A program made the translations under genes and the position numbers. A DNA stretch of 64,000 nt from Companilactobacillus insicii (lineage in GTDB: Bacteria > Bacillota > Bacilli > Lactobacillales > Lactobacillaceae). The notes beneath the pieces are model-generated. The model was not told the origin of the DNA and did not search any database. It worked only from the letters and a program-made list of their open reading frames with translations. The stretch lies in assembly GCF_003946015.1 (NCBI RefSeq), contig NZ_RHNU01000007.1, positions 1-64,000 of the forward strand, read 5' to 3'. Positions 14,037 through 21,962 of the stretch are shown piece by piece; the first letter of the stretch is position 1, and each line of letters opens with the position of its first letter.

Positions 14037-14888
14037 TTAATTATCATTAAATTTACCCATAATTGAAACCGTAGGTTGGATATTAATAAAAGCATTCTCG
14101 TCAATTTGTAGGATTATCTTCTTTGCGAAGAATAACTCATATTTAGTCAATACCATCGTCAATGATCCAATCGGTTCTCCTGAATAGGCACCAGTTAATG
14201 TATGATCGAGTGTGATACCACGGTTGATTGACTTCATCAATTCTTTAGACATCTCATCAACCTTATGTGAGTAAACCACAACTGTGATCTTTTGTTGCTG
14301 CAAGTACATTTTATCGACAATCATATTACATACATAGATTGAAACAATACTGTACAGTGCCAATTCCCAACCAAAGACAATTCCAGCAATAGTAATAATA
14401 AAGGCGTTAACTACAAAACTAACTTGGCCAACCGTTCGCCCAGTACTCTTCTGAACTATTAGAGCAATAATATCAGTTCCTCCTGTGGAAAAACCAGCTC
14501 TGAAACAAACTCCGATACCAATACCAGTCATAATTCCACCAAAGATTGATGCCAACATTGGATCATTAGTAATTGGGTGTAGTGGTACAAAGAGGATAAA
14601 GACCGAAGCTGAAACAATTGCTATCATTGACAATATAGTAAACTTCTTACCTAGTTTAAACCACGATAACAAGACCAAAGGAACATTCAAAATTGCATAC
14701 CAGAAATAAACCTGTGTATTAGTATGTGAAAATTGCTCTATTAAGTTAACGATTAACTGTGAAGCACCCATAACTCCAGCAGTATATAGCTTTGCCGGCT
14801 GCAAAAGTAATTGGATTCCTAACGCGGATGTCACCCCATAGAGTACCGCCGCAAAGATACTTTTATAATAGTTTTTGATGAATTCCAT
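14037..14888 (-). CDS. YitT-family membrane protein (DUF161/DUF2179)
   Basis: A 283-aa integral membrane protein. Five to six hydrophobic helices fill residues 1-190, with the family motif GVCFRAGFSTGGTDIIALIVQKSTGRTVGQ at about 125-155. The C-terminal 85 residues (ITVVVYSHKVDEMSKELMKSINRGITLDHTLTGAYSG) form the cytoplasmic DUF2179 domain. Function is not established for the family. GGGGTG lies before the ATG. It is transcribed alone and is not obviously linked to the surface genes downstream. Confidence 0.9.
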   Translation of the reverse strand: MEFIKNYYKSIFAAVLYGVTSALGIQLLLQPAKLYTAGVMGASQLIVNLIEQFSHTNTQVYFWYAILNVPLVLLSWFKLGKKFTILSMIAIVSASVFILFVPLHPITNDPMLASIFGGIMTGIGIGVCFRAGFSTGGTDIIALIVQKSTGRTVGQVSFVVNAFIITIAGIVFGWELALYSIVSIYVCNMIVDKMYLQQQKITVVVYSHKVDEMSKELMKSINRGITLDHTLTGAYSGEPIGSLTMVLTKYELFFAKKIILQIDENAFINIQPTVSIMGKFNDN

Positions 14889-15010
14889 GGAATCACCCCT
14901 ACTTCATTTTTCTTCTTAAATCTGATTATATATCACGCCAACACAAAAACCTACCATTATTAATGGGCTATAATAAAACTAACAACTAAATTATAGGAGG
15001 TTTCTTGTTT

Positions 15011-15874
15011 ATGCAAAAATTAGGGTTTATTGGAACTGGTGTTATGGGTTCAGGAATTATCAACAATCTGCTGAAGGCTAACTACGCTCTTAACATTTAT
15101 ACTCGGACAGAATCAAAAGCTGAGCCTCTACTAAAAAAAGGTGCTAAATGGTTCAGTAGTCCACAGGAAGTAGCAGAAAATTCAGACATTATCTTCTCAA
15201 TGGTTGGTTTTCCACAGGATGTCAAAGATGTCTATTTCAAAGATAATGGTATTTTTGCCGGACTAACTGAAGGCAAGATCATCGTTGATATGACGACAAG
15301 CACACCTACACTTGCCAAGGAAATCGGTGAAATGGCAGAAAAAGTACACGTCAAAGCTCTAGATGCTCCTGTATCTGGTGGAGATGTCGGTGCCCGTGAT
15401 GGCAAATTAACAATTATGGTTGGTGGTTCCAAAAAAGCATTTGACGAATTAGTTCCAATTTTTGATATCATTGGTCAAACTAATCATTACTTCGGATCAT
15501 ACGGAGCAGGACAACACGCCAAAATGGCTAACCAAATTATGATTGCTGGAACAATGACTGGTATGACTGAAATGTTCGTCTACGCTAAGGCGGCAGGATT
15601 AGATATGAAATCAATCTTGAAGACGGTCAGCGGTGGCAGCGCCAATAACTGGAGTCTAGATAACTATGGACCACGTGTCTTGGATGGTGATTTCAAACCA
15701 GGATTCTATTCCAAACATTTCTTAAAGGATCTGCGTATTGCCTTAGATGAGAGTGAAAAGATGCATCTAGACCTACCAGCTACCAAGCAGGCAAAAGCCT
15801 TATACGAAAAATTAGTCGACGAAAAAGGCTTAGGTAATGATGGTACACAAGCATTGATTAAATTATGGTGGTAA
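15011..15874 (+). CDS. NAD(P)-dependent beta-hydroxyacid dehydrogenase (HIBADH family)
   Basis: The 287-aa protein has the N-terminal Rossmann motif GFIGTGVMGSGI, the substrate-binding signature DAPVSGGDVGARDGKLTIMVGG at about 117-138, and the catalytic-lysine stretch GAGQHAKMANQI. This is the 3-hydroxyisobutyrate / tartronate-semialdehyde reductase family; small hydroxyacids or succinic semialdehyde are possible substrates. AGGAGG is 10 nt before the ATG at 15011; a TTG two codons earlier is only 4 nt from it and is less likely. Single gene with its own terminator. Confidence 0.9.
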   Translation: MQKLGFIGTGVMGSGIINNLLKANYALNIYTRTESKAEPLLKKGAKWFSSPQEVAENSDIIFSMVGFPQDVKDVYFKDNGIFAGLTEGKIIVDMTTSTPTLAKEIGEMAEKVHVKALDAPVSGGDVGARDGKLTIMVGGSKKAFDELVPIFDIIGQTNHYFGSYGAGQHAKMANQIMIAGTMTGMTEMFVYAKAAGLDMKSILKTVSGGSANNWSLDNYGPRVLDGDFKPGFYSKHFLKDLRIALDESEKMHLDLPATKQAKALYEKLVDEKGLGNDGTQALIKLWW

Positions 15875-15876
15875 AC

Positions 15877-15909
15877 AAAAGAACTCGCAAATATTGCGAG
15901 TTCTTTTTA
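15877..15909. terminator. Bidirectional terminator
   Basis: A 14-bp stem (AAAAGAACTCGCAA / TTGCGAGTTCTTTT) between convergent genes ending at 15874 and 15911, with T-runs on both strands. Confidence 0.88.
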
Positions 15910-15910
15910 A

Positions 15911-16252
15911 TTATCCAAAGATACCCAAAATATCAGTTTGAATAGCATTTATAGCTTTTATAATAATTACACTATCAACGTGTTCAACATATTTCCATCC
16001 TCTAGCAACATAATCTAAAGTATAAAACTGAAGAGTATCAATATAACCATTAATATTTTTCCCATCATATTTAATCAAACTAGGAACTTTAACTCTATCG
16101 TTCGCATGTGTGATTGGCATCACAGCAACTCTGTTAGTGTATTTATTATATTTAGAACTTGATACTACAAGTGCAGGTCTTACTTTCATTATCTCATTTC
16201 CGCGCTGTGGATCAAAATCGATCATTATAATATCACCTTTTTGAGGGTACAC
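15911..16252 (-). CDS. PemK/MazF-family mRNA interferase toxin
   Basis: The 113-aa protein is a complete MazF-type endoribonuclease: YPQKGDIIMIDFDPQRGNEIMKVRPALVVSSSKYN contains the GDI strand and the conserved Arg (VRPALV), and PITHANDRVKVP and GYIDTLQFYTLDY follow. It should cleave single-stranded mRNA at short motifs and be neutralised by the antitoxin encoded just upstream. The start is GTG and shares one base with the antitoxin stop (TAGTG), so translation is coupled. Unlike the module at 3.4 kb, this toxin looks intact. Confidence 0.9.
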   Translation of the reverse strand: MYPQKGDIIMIDFDPQRGNEIMKVRPALVVSSSKYNKYTNRVAVMPITHANDRVKVPSLIKYDGKNINGYIDTLQFYTLDYVARGWKYVEHVDSVIIIKAINAIQTDILGIFG

Positions 16253-16494
16253 TAATTATTCAACTCACTTTCCAATATAGTTGGCCCTTCTTCACTTGGG
16301 ATAACAAAATCCTTTTTATCAAAATTTGGATTATCAAAGACACTTTTTCTATTAGGTATTAGTGTTAATATACCCTCTTCATCAGAATAAATTCTATAAC
16401 TTTTATTTCCATTAATTAATTCCTTTGGTAAAATAACGCCTTCAGAATTTCCAACTTTTCTAACTTTAATCTCTTTACCAGATAAATTCATCAT
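16252..16494 (-). CDS. MazE-like antitoxin (AbrB/SpoVT fold)
   Basis: An 80-aa protein with the AbrB swapped-hairpin pattern at residues 5-40 (GKEIKVRKVGNSEGVILPKEL) and a C-terminal toxin-binding tail (FDNPNFDKKDFVIPSEEGPTILESE). The start at 16494 has GGAGG 7 nt upstream; the longer frame to 16521 would cover this site. It lies immediately before the MazF gene, with which it overlaps by one base. A palindrome that covers the promoter region (16514-16527) is the likely autoregulatory operator. Confidence 0.88.
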   Translation of the reverse strand: MMNLSGKEIKVRKVGNSEGVILPKELINGNKSYRIYSDEEGILTLIPNRKSVFDNPNFDKKDFVIPSEEGPTILESELNN

Positions 16495-16513
16495 ATCGAT
16501 ACCTCCAATCTCG

Positions 16514-16527
16514 TATAACATGTTATA
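16514..16527. promoter_or_regulatory. Palindromic operator of the MazEF-like pair
   Basis: A perfect 14-bp palindrome, TATAACATGTTATA, lies 20 bp upstream of the antitoxin start. AbrB-fold antitoxins normally repress their own promoter through such sites; binding itself is an inference. Confidence 0.5.
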
Positions 16528-16567
16528 ACATAATTTTAAGTCATAATCATTTATAGTGCTTATAAAT

Positions 16568-16601
16568 TAAATAGAACTCGCAAATTGCGAGTTCTATTTT
16601 T
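16568..16601 (-). terminator. Terminator of the DUF805-DUF6440 genes
   Basis: A 14-bp stem (AATAGAACTCGCAA / TTGCGAGTTCTATT) directly after the stop at 16603, followed on the minus strand by TTAATTT. The stem core is nearly the same as that of the terminator at 15877-15909. Confidence 0.8.
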
Positions 16602-16602
16602 G

Positions 16603-16800
16603 TTACGAATATTCTGGATTTAACAACGGTTTGCCATCTTTATCCACAAGCACAGTCATACCTGAACCCATATTAGTGTACATCCCTAACAAATACTGCA
16701 CACCAGTGGTTTTATCAGTAATTACTTGCATCATATGTGCTCCGTTTGATTCTTCAACACTAACTTCAAAGCGTTTGTCTTTTTTGTTCTTATTAAACAT
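16603..16800 (-). CDS. Small DUF6440-like protein
   Basis: A 65-aa soluble protein: a short basic start (MFNKNKKDKRFEV), then a strand pattern ending in GVQYLLGMYTNMGSGMTVLVDKDGKPLL. This matches the small DUF6440 family, whose function is unknown. The start at 16800 has GGAGG nine nt upstream. The first bases overlap the end of the DUF805 gene (8 bp), so the two are translated together. Confidence 0.75.
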   Translation of the reverse strand: MFNKNKKDKRFEVSVEESNGAHMMQVITDKTTGVQYLLGMYTNMGSGMTVLVDKDGKPLLNPEYS

Positions 16801-17230
16801 ATTGATCATCCTCCACAAACTTTGCCCAATTGTTATTTTCGTTACGCTGAGGTAAACATGTCAGAACTATCATGATAATTTCACCAATTATAGGAATAAC
16901 AAAACTCAATATCCACCATCCACGAAGATTTCTATCATGCAAACGACGAATCGAAGCTGTCCAAATCGAAATAATATAATAACCCAATGTCATGATCATT
17001 GCGATGGACCAAACTGCACTCCAGTAGAAGTCAGTAGCTGGCATTTTGGTCACCAACCATCCAAATAATCCCATTAAAACGGCCGCAACTAGTGTCATAC
17101 CAAAGAACCCCCACCAAAAATCAGCACGACTCATCCGTTTTGCACCAACAAACATATCTTGAAAATATAACTTAGTTGAATTGACCAAATTAGGTCTGTT
17201 GCTTTCATTCCAAATTTCTTTATTTTCCAT
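16793..17230 (-). CDS. DUF805 family membrane protein
   Basis: A 145-aa protein with three to four membrane helices and the DUF805 pattern: a soluble start (YFQDMFVGAKRMSRADFWWGFFGMTLV), then SIWTASIRRLHDRNLRGWW and the last helix FVIPIIGEIIMIVLTCLP. The family is widespread and of unknown function, sometimes tied to envelope stress. It is followed with overlap by the DUF6440-like gene. Confidence 0.88.
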   Translation of the reverse strand: MENKEIWNESNRPNLVNSTKLYFQDMFVGAKRMSRADFWWGFFGMTLVAAVLMGLFGWLVTKMPATDFYWSAVWSIAMIMTLGYYIISIWTASIRRLHDRNLRGWWILSFVIPIIGEIIMIVLTCLPQRNENNNWAKFVEDDQYV

Positions 17231-17248
17231 TTTTTTCCTTCTTAAACA

Positions 17249-17590
17249 CTAAATATGAATTCCAATTATAAATCCTAATATACCAATAATATACGTTAAT
17301 GCAAAATATAAGAAGCAGCTAAAAAATCTTCTTTGGAACCACAATTGACTCAATTCCATATTTAACGTACCAAAAGTAGTAAATCCTCCGCAAAATCCCG
17401 TACCTAAAAATAATAATAATCCCCCGTTATGCACATGAGCTGTGAATATTCCCAAAATCAACGCTCCTATAATATTTATCAACAAAGTTATAATTGGGAA
17501 GTCTATTTTGATTTTTTGCGATAACAAAGTTAGCTCATTACGAATAAATGCACCAATGCTGGCACCAAATCCCACTAATAGAAATGTCAT
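17249..17590 (-). CDS. crcB: Fluoride channel subunit (CrcB/Fluc)
   Basis: A 113-aa protein with four transmembrane helices. The Fluc signatures are present: GFGASIGAFIRNEL with the helix-1 Arg-Asn pair and GTGFCGGFTTFGTLNMEL, the TM3-break region that lines the fluoride pore. Fluc channels are dual-topology dimers, and in Firmicutes they are often encoded as two adjacent subunits that form a heterodimer, as here. The start codon overlaps the stop of the upstream crcB (TAATG). No fluoride riboswitch was recognised before the pair. Confidence 0.92.
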   Translation of the reverse strand: MTFLLVGFGASIGAFIRNELTLLSQKIKIDFPIITLLINIIGALILGIFTAHVHNGGLLLFLGTGFCGGFTTFGTLNMELSQLWFQRRFFSCFLYFALTYIIGILGFIIGIHI

Positions 17591-18000
17591 TAGTCCTTAC
17601 TCCTTCCAGCACAGTCCATGAAGGCACGGGTTGCAGCCCAATAATTCCCAAGCAATGCACAAATAAATCCACCAACAATAGTAATTGTTAGATAAGTTAT
17701 CAACAGAGTCCAATTTCCAGATTGATAAAGTTTGTATGTATCAGCCGTAAATGTGGAAAAAGTTGTGTAAGATCCCAATAATCCAGTACTCAAGGCTAGA
17801 ATAATTCTTGATGATAGATGATAACGATCCTGCAAGTAATGAATTAAAAATGGCAGTATAAATGCGCCTGTCAGATTGGCTACTAACGTTCCGTACGGAA
17901 AACCATTACTAGATTTGAATAATAATCCTTCTCCATAACGGAGATTACTTCCTATAAAGGCACCAATAAATATAATTAGAAAGGTTTTTACTTTTTGCAT
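17590..18000 (-). CDS. crcB: Fluoride channel subunit (CrcB/Fluc)
   Basis: The 136-aa first gene of the pair. Family motifs are IGAFIGSNLRYGEG, GTLVANLTGAFIL and GLLGSYTTFSTFTAD. Four helices are predicted. The ATG at 18000 follows GGGGTGA; a start ten codons earlier is not supported. It probably pairs with the downstream CrcB to form the fluoride-export channel in the cytoplasmic membrane. Confidence 0.92.
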   Translation of the reverse strand: MQKVKTFLIIFIGAFIGSNLRYGEGLLFKSSNGFPYGTLVANLTGAFILPFLIHYLQDRYHLSSRIILALSTGLLGSYTTFSTFTADTYKLYQSGNWTLLITYLTITIVGGFICALLGNYWAATRAFMDCAGRSKD

Positions 18001-18030
18001 TTTTTCACCCCAATTCTTATAGAATAGCAC

Positions 18031-18060
18031 AAAAAAAGCTGGGACTTGTGTCCTAGCTTT
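18031..18060 (-). terminator. Terminator downstream of gnd
   Basis: A 10-bp stem with one G-U pair (AAAGCTGGGA / TCCTAGCTTT) with an A-run on the plus strand, so a T-run on the minus strand. It lies about 60 bp beyond the structured 119-bp element that follows the gnd stop, which implies that the element is transcribed. Confidence 0.75.
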
Positions 18061-18120
18061 TTGGGTTTTTGCAAATTATGTTTGTTGTTGAAATATCGTT
18101 CTATGGATTTTTGGTTTTCC

Positions 18121-18239
18121 AAAACGAGTTGCACAAAACAACTTCTTCCGCTTACTACGCTTAACAAATGCACCAACTTCGTTGGTACCTTCGTTAACCT
18201 AGGTAATGATCGGAAGTTCCCGTTTTGTTCCACTCTCTA
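18121..18239 (-). repeat. 119-bp structured 3' element, copy 1 (after gnd)
   Basis: It starts inside the TAG stop of gnd (TAGAGAGTGGA on the minus strand) and ends at CTCGTTTT. The arms ACAAAAC / GTTTTGT and AACTTC / GAAGTT pair around an inner TTAAC / GTTAA stem and an apical ACCAAC-TTC-GTTGGT hairpin. Two other copies of exactly the same length follow the genes ending at 19394 and 29110. Confidence 0.85.
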
Positions 18240-19136
18240 CTTCTTATCCATATCATGTCCACCGAACTCATTACGAAGTGCGGCAACAACTTTCCCTGAC
18301 ATTGTGTCGTTTTCTAATGAGCGGTAACGCATCATCAATGCAGCAGCGATAACTGGTGTTGGGACTTGTAGCTTCAAGGCTTCGTCCAATGTCCATTTTC
18401 CTTCACCAGATGAGTGCATTACACCTTTGATTTCGTCTAACTTAGGATCTTTAGAGAAGGCATTTTCTACTAATTCCATCAACCATCCACGGATAACTGA
18501 ACCGTGTGACCAAACCTTAGCTACAGCTTCGTTATCGTATTCGAATGGGCTGTGTGATAATACGTCAAATCCTTCAGCGATAGCTTGCATTTCACCATAT
18601 TCAATACCGTTATGAACCATCTTCAAATAGTGACCACTTCCGGCCTTACCTGTGTATAAGTAACCATCTTTTTCAGCAATACCCTTGAAGATAGGTTCGA
18701 TATAACTGAATAATTCAGCATCGTCTCCACCAATCATGAAGTTACCATCATGATTAGCACCACTCATACCACCTGATGTACCAACATCAAAGAACTTGAT
18801 ACCTTTGTTCTTAAGAATTTCATTGTGCTTAAGTGAATCTTCGAAGAATGAGTTTCCACCATCAATCACAATATCATTTTGATCTAGCAATTCGCTTAAT
18901 GTGTCAATCGTTGAATTTGCGGGCTTACCTGCTGGTAACATAACCCAGACGATACGTGGAGCCTCAAGGTTCTTAACTGCATCTTCCAAACTGTCAACAA
19001 CAGTTGCGCCAAGTTTTTTTGCATCCTTTTTTGCATCTTCATTCAAATCGAATGCCACTACTTCATTGTTATTTCTAATTAAATTCTCAGTCAAGTTGAT
19101 ACCCATCTTGCCGAGTCCAATCATTGCTAATTTCAA
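18237..19136 (-). CDS. gnd: 6-phosphogluconate dehydrogenase, short NAD-type (decarboxylating)
   Basis: A 299-aa enzyme of the short GndA/YqeC group; the classical form has about 470 residues. The N-terminal GLGKMGINL Rossmann motif is followed by an Asp (FDLNED) at the end of strand 2, which favours NAD over NADP. The catalytic region VHNGIEYGEMQAIAEG is present. It oxidises and decarboxylates 6-phosphogluconate to ribulose 5-phosphate, supplying pentoses; prs at 59 kb uses the same pool. TTG start with GGAGG upstream. The stop codon is part of the 119-bp structured element. Confidence 0.9.
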   Translation of the reverse strand: MKLAMIGLGKMGINLTENLIRNNNEVVAFDLNEDAKKDAKKLGATVVDSLEDAVKNLEAPRIVWVMLPAGKPANSTIDTLSELLDQNDIVIDGGNSFFEDSLKHNEILKNKGIKFFDVGTSGGMSGANHDGNFMIGGDDAELFSYIEPIFKGIAEKDGYLYTGKAGSGHYLKMVHNGIEYGEMQAIAEGFDVLSHSPFEYDNEAVAKVWSHGSVIRGWLMELVENAFSKDPKLDEIKGVMHSSGEGKWTLDEALKLQVPTPVIAAALMMRYRSLENDTMSGKVVAALRNEFGGHDMDKK

Positions 19137-19212
19137 AATAAATCCTCCTAGATTTTTTTCGCCAGTAATTAGTATACGGTAATGTTCGTATATTTGAAAT
19201 ATCTTTGCATAC

Positions 19213-19244
19213 TAAAAGCGCATCCAGTTTTTTGAATGCGCTGA
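19213..19244 (-). terminator. Terminator downstream of the MerR-like gene
   Basis: A stem AGCGCAT / ATGCGCT with a T-run on the minus strand, about 35 bp past copy 2 of the 119-bp element. Confidence 0.65.
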
Positions 19245-19277
19245 TTTTAGTTGTGTTTCTTTTGCTTTGTCAATTCT

Positions 19278-19396
19278 AAAACGAGTTACACAAAACAACT
19301 CCCTCCGCTTAACTACGCTAACGAGAAGATGCCCAAACCGCATCGTCACGTTAGCTAGGTTAATGCTCAGGAGTTCCCGTTTTGTTCCACTCTCTA
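19278..19396 (-). repeat. 119-bp structured 3' element, copy 2
   Basis: It begins with the TAG stop of the upstream gene. Arms ACAAAAC / GTTTTGT, AACTCC / GGAGTT and GCTAACG / CGTTAGC pair, with an apical GATGC / GCATC hairpin. Compared with copy 1 the AACTTC / GAAGTT pair has changed to AACTCC / GGAGTT on both sides. Confidence 0.87.
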
Positions 19397-19939
19397 TTTT
19401 ACGAACCTATTCCACCAATGACCGCCCTTTTCATGGTCTTCATGAACTTGTTCATTGACCTTTTCTTTGATCATGGCGTCTTCATTTTTCTTATTCTCTT
19501 CTTTGTAACGATCGAATTGACTTTGAAGGCTGTCTTTTTCTTCCTTAGCATCAGCTAATCTTTGTTTCAAATCAGCAATTTCTTCGTCTTTTTTCTTATC
19601 GTTAGCTCTAATATCTTCCAGAGTCTTCTTTAACTCTTCTACTTCAACATCCTTGTTGTCAGTTTCATCTTTGGATTCACTAGCAACTGGGAAAATTTGT
19701 TTAGCGGCTGAGTCTAATGTCATCTTAGGTCTGTGACCTAATTCAACCATTTGTTTGAAATCTTCTATATTCTTTGCTGTATATAAGCGATTATTTTGAC
19801 TGTTACGTTCGAAGTAATCTGTATTTCCAGTTGTGTGTGCGACGATCAATGAATACTTGCGCAACGTTGCAACGCTGATCCCCAAACCTTCCGCTGCCTT
19901 GGCAGGAGTTAAAAATTTACTGCTCTTTGCTCTACTCAA
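19394..19939 (-). CDS. MerR-type HTH protein with long C-terminal coiled coil
   Basis: A 181-aa protein. Residues 8-70 form a MerR-like winged helix-turn-helix (FLTPAKAAEGLGISVATLRKYSLIV, then RLYTAKNIEDFKQMVELG). Residues about 95-165 are a charged coiled coil (VEELKKTLEDIRANDKKKDEEIADLKQRLADAKEEKDSLQSQF), and the tail ends GGHWWNRFVK. This build resembles RacA-type or DUF3967-like chromosome/plasmid-binding proteins rather than a metabolite-sensing MerR repressor. TTG start after GGGGGAAA. Its exact role is unknown. Confidence 0.75.
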   Translation of the reverse strand: MSRAKSSKFLTPAKAAEGLGISVATLRKYSLIVAHTTGNTDYFERNSQNNRLYTAKNIEDFKQMVELGHRPKMTLDSAAKQIFPVASESKDETDNKDVEVEELKKTLEDIRANDKKKDEEIADLKQRLADAKEEKDSLQSQFDRYKEENKKNEDAMIKEKVNEQVHEDHEKGGHWWNRFVK

Positions 19940-20135
19940 AAGTATTTCCCCCGATATGTTTCTAATATTTTAATTATAAAAATAAAGTGCCTCACTTTCA
20001 ACCACCAAATATTAGTTGATGTACCGATATAGATAGTAATCGGTATATTTTGTCTTAATTATTGTTATACTAAAGACAGAATGTAACACTTTAGGTGTAT
20101 AATTCTTCTTACTAAAGAAAAGGGGAAATGATATA

Positions 20136-21521
20136 TTGTCAAGTTCCACTATAACTACTAACTTAATCATAATTCTAATTACATTCATCTTTGCCTTCTT
20201 CTTCGTGGCTGCTGAGTTTGCCTTAGTACAAACACGTCCCAGTCAACTAGAAGATGAAATTGCTAAAGGTGAAGGGAACCAGAAAAAATTAAAACGTGCG
20301 TTGATGATGGTCAACAATTTGAACGAGTACTTATCAACAACTCAAGTTGGTACTAGTATCGCTGGTATCATCTTAGGTTGGATTGGTGAAAGTACTATTG
20401 AATATTTGCTGGTCGACTTCTTCGGCATGATCCACCTATCCAATGGTAGTGGTGGTCTACATGCATTAGGTTCAATCATTGGTGTGCTTCTTCTTACCTA
20501 TCTAGAAGTTGTTTTAACCGAAATCGTTCCTAAGAATGTTTCAATCGATATGCCACTGAAGATGTTGATGCTGACAGTAACACCAATGCGTATGTTCCAT
20601 CTAGCCGTTTATCCATTCGTTTGGTTATTAAACGTTTCAGCTTCAGGTATCGTTAAGATGATGGGATTGAAGCCAGCTGATTCTGAGAATGAGGTCTTCT
20701 CTCAATCAGAAATCTTAAGACTATCTAAGTCAGCCGTTCAAGGCGGGGATATGGACCAAAACGACGTTGTCTTCATGCAACGTGCCTTCGAATTAAATGA
20801 TAAAGTTGCCAAGGATATCATGGTTGATCGTACTAGTTTGTACGTAGTTGATATTACCGACAAGGTCAAAGATGTCTTGAAAGATTACCTACAACAAGGA
20901 TTCTCCAGATTCCCTGTTGTTGCTGATAATGATAAGGATAAGGTTCTAGGTTATGTTTACGCCTACGATATTGTCCGTCAAAATCAAGTTGATGGTGAAA
21001 TTGGTATCAGTCGTATCTTAAGATCTGTTAATACAGTTCCTGAAACGATGCCAATTCAAGATATCTTATCTAAGATGATCAAGAAACAAACACCTATCGT
21101 CGTAGTTGTCGATGAATACGGTGGTACTAGTGGTATTGTTACTGATAAGGATATTTATGAAGAATTATTTGGAACTGTCAAAGATGAGATCGATGATGTT
21201 TCCGATGAGTACATCGTTAAGAATGATGACGGCAGTTACAATGTTTCTGGTAAGACTACACTTTATGACTTCGAAAGATACTTTAGAACTGATATTCCTG
21301 AATTCCAAGAATCAGATATCATAACGATTGGTGGATACATAATTGAAAAATATCCAAATATCGATAAGAACTTTGAATTCACTATGCACAACTTCAAATT
21401 CAAAGTTGCGGAATTCGATCACGGATTCGTTAACTGGTTTAAAGTTTCAGTAGATAAAAGTGCTGTAACAAAACAAGATAATTTAGCTTCATTGACTGAT
21501 GTTGATGATTTGAAAGAATAG
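20136..21521 (+). CDS. CNNM/CorC-type membrane protein with CBS domains (HlyC/CorC family)
   Basis: The 461-aa protein has an N-terminal DUF21/CNNM domain with four hydrophobic segments (residues 1-190, including FAFFFVAAEFALVQTRPSQLE and YLSTTQVGTSIAGIILGW), two CBS domains (about 205-335; MVDRTSLYVVD and TPIVVVVDEYGGTSGIVTDKDIYEELFG) and a C-terminal CorC_HlyC domain. The family is linked to magnesium or cobalt efflux; the older name hemolysin has little support. TTG start with AGGGGA upstream. Terminator downstream. Substrate is inferred from the family. Confidence 0.9.
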   Translation: MSSSTITTNLIIILITFIFAFFFVAAEFALVQTRPSQLEDEIAKGEGNQKKLKRALMMVNNLNEYLSTTQVGTSIAGIILGWIGESTIEYLLVDFFGMIHLSNGSGGLHALGSIIGVLLLTYLEVVLTEIVPKNVSIDMPLKMLMLTVTPMRMFHLAVYPFVWLLNVSASGIVKMMGLKPADSENEVFSQSEILRLSKSAVQGGDMDQNDVVFMQRAFELNDKVAKDIMVDRTSLYVVDITDKVKDVLKDYLQQGFSRFPVVADNDKDKVLGYVYAYDIVRQNQVDGEIGISRILRSVNTVPETMPIQDILSKMIKKQTPIVVVVDEYGGTSGIVTDKDIYEELFGTVKDEIDDVSDEYIVKNDDGSYNVSGKTTLYDFERYFRTDIPEFQESDIITIGGYIIEKYPNIDKNFEFTMHNFKFKVAEFDHGFVNWFKVSVDKSAVTKQDNLASLTDVDDLKE

Positions 21522-21526
21522 AACAA

Positions 21527-21566
21527 AAGGGACTCGCAAATCAAGCTTGCGAGTCCCCTTTTTTGT
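21527..21566. terminator. Bidirectional terminator
   Basis: A stem GGGACTCGCAA / TTGCGAGTCCC followed by a T-run, between convergent genes ending at 21521 and 21573. Confidence 0.88.
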
Positions 21567-21572
21567 ACCTAC

Positions 21573-21962
21573 TTAACATCCGCCACCCATAGTAACGGTA
21601 TTAGCTTTTACTGCATCCCAATCAACGATATTCACAGCTCCGTCTACTAATTCACGGGCATTCTTGAATACGATCATACGAGTCTTAGGATTGATTTCTA
21701 ATTGCATATCTTTTTGAATGTAATCATCAGCAATCTTCTTAAAATAAATTGGTCCTAAGTCACTATCAAGTGCAATCTCATAATCTGACTTCGGTGCATC
21801 TGCATCAATTGCAATAAATCTGAACTTTGTTACTAACGCACAATTACCTTCGTCAGAATATGGTCCCAAGCCATTGTCTAGATCTAACAATAATACCTTG
21901 CCAGCATCGACATATGGTTGTAACTTCTCTTTTACTTCTTTAGTCATTTCAATTCTTGCCAT
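21573..21962 (-). CDS. A-type (HesB/IscA-like) iron-sulfur biosynthesis protein
   Basis: A 129-aa protein of the HesB/IscA-like family: MTKEVKEKLQPYVDAGKVLLLDLDNGLG at the start, a Cys in EGNCALVTKFRFIAID, and a Gly-rich end MGGGC with a terminal Cys. The spread of cysteines differs from classical IscA (C-x-n-C-x-C), so a role in Fe-S carriage is by family only. It overlaps the upstream paralogue by one base (TAATG), so the two are translated together. Confidence 0.82.
   Translation of the reverse strand: MARIEMTKEVKEKLQPYVDAGKVLLLDLDNGLGPYSDEGNCALVTKFRFIAIDADAPKSDYEIALDSDLGPIYFKKIADDYIQKDMQLEINPKTRMIVFKNARELVDGAVNIVDWDAVKANTVTMGGGC

Noticed and set aside
18001-18120. Fluoride riboswitch before the crcB pair
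   Set aside because: I looked for the pseudoknotted crcB-motif pattern between the gnd terminator and the start at 18000; only the terminator and AT-rich sequence are there.
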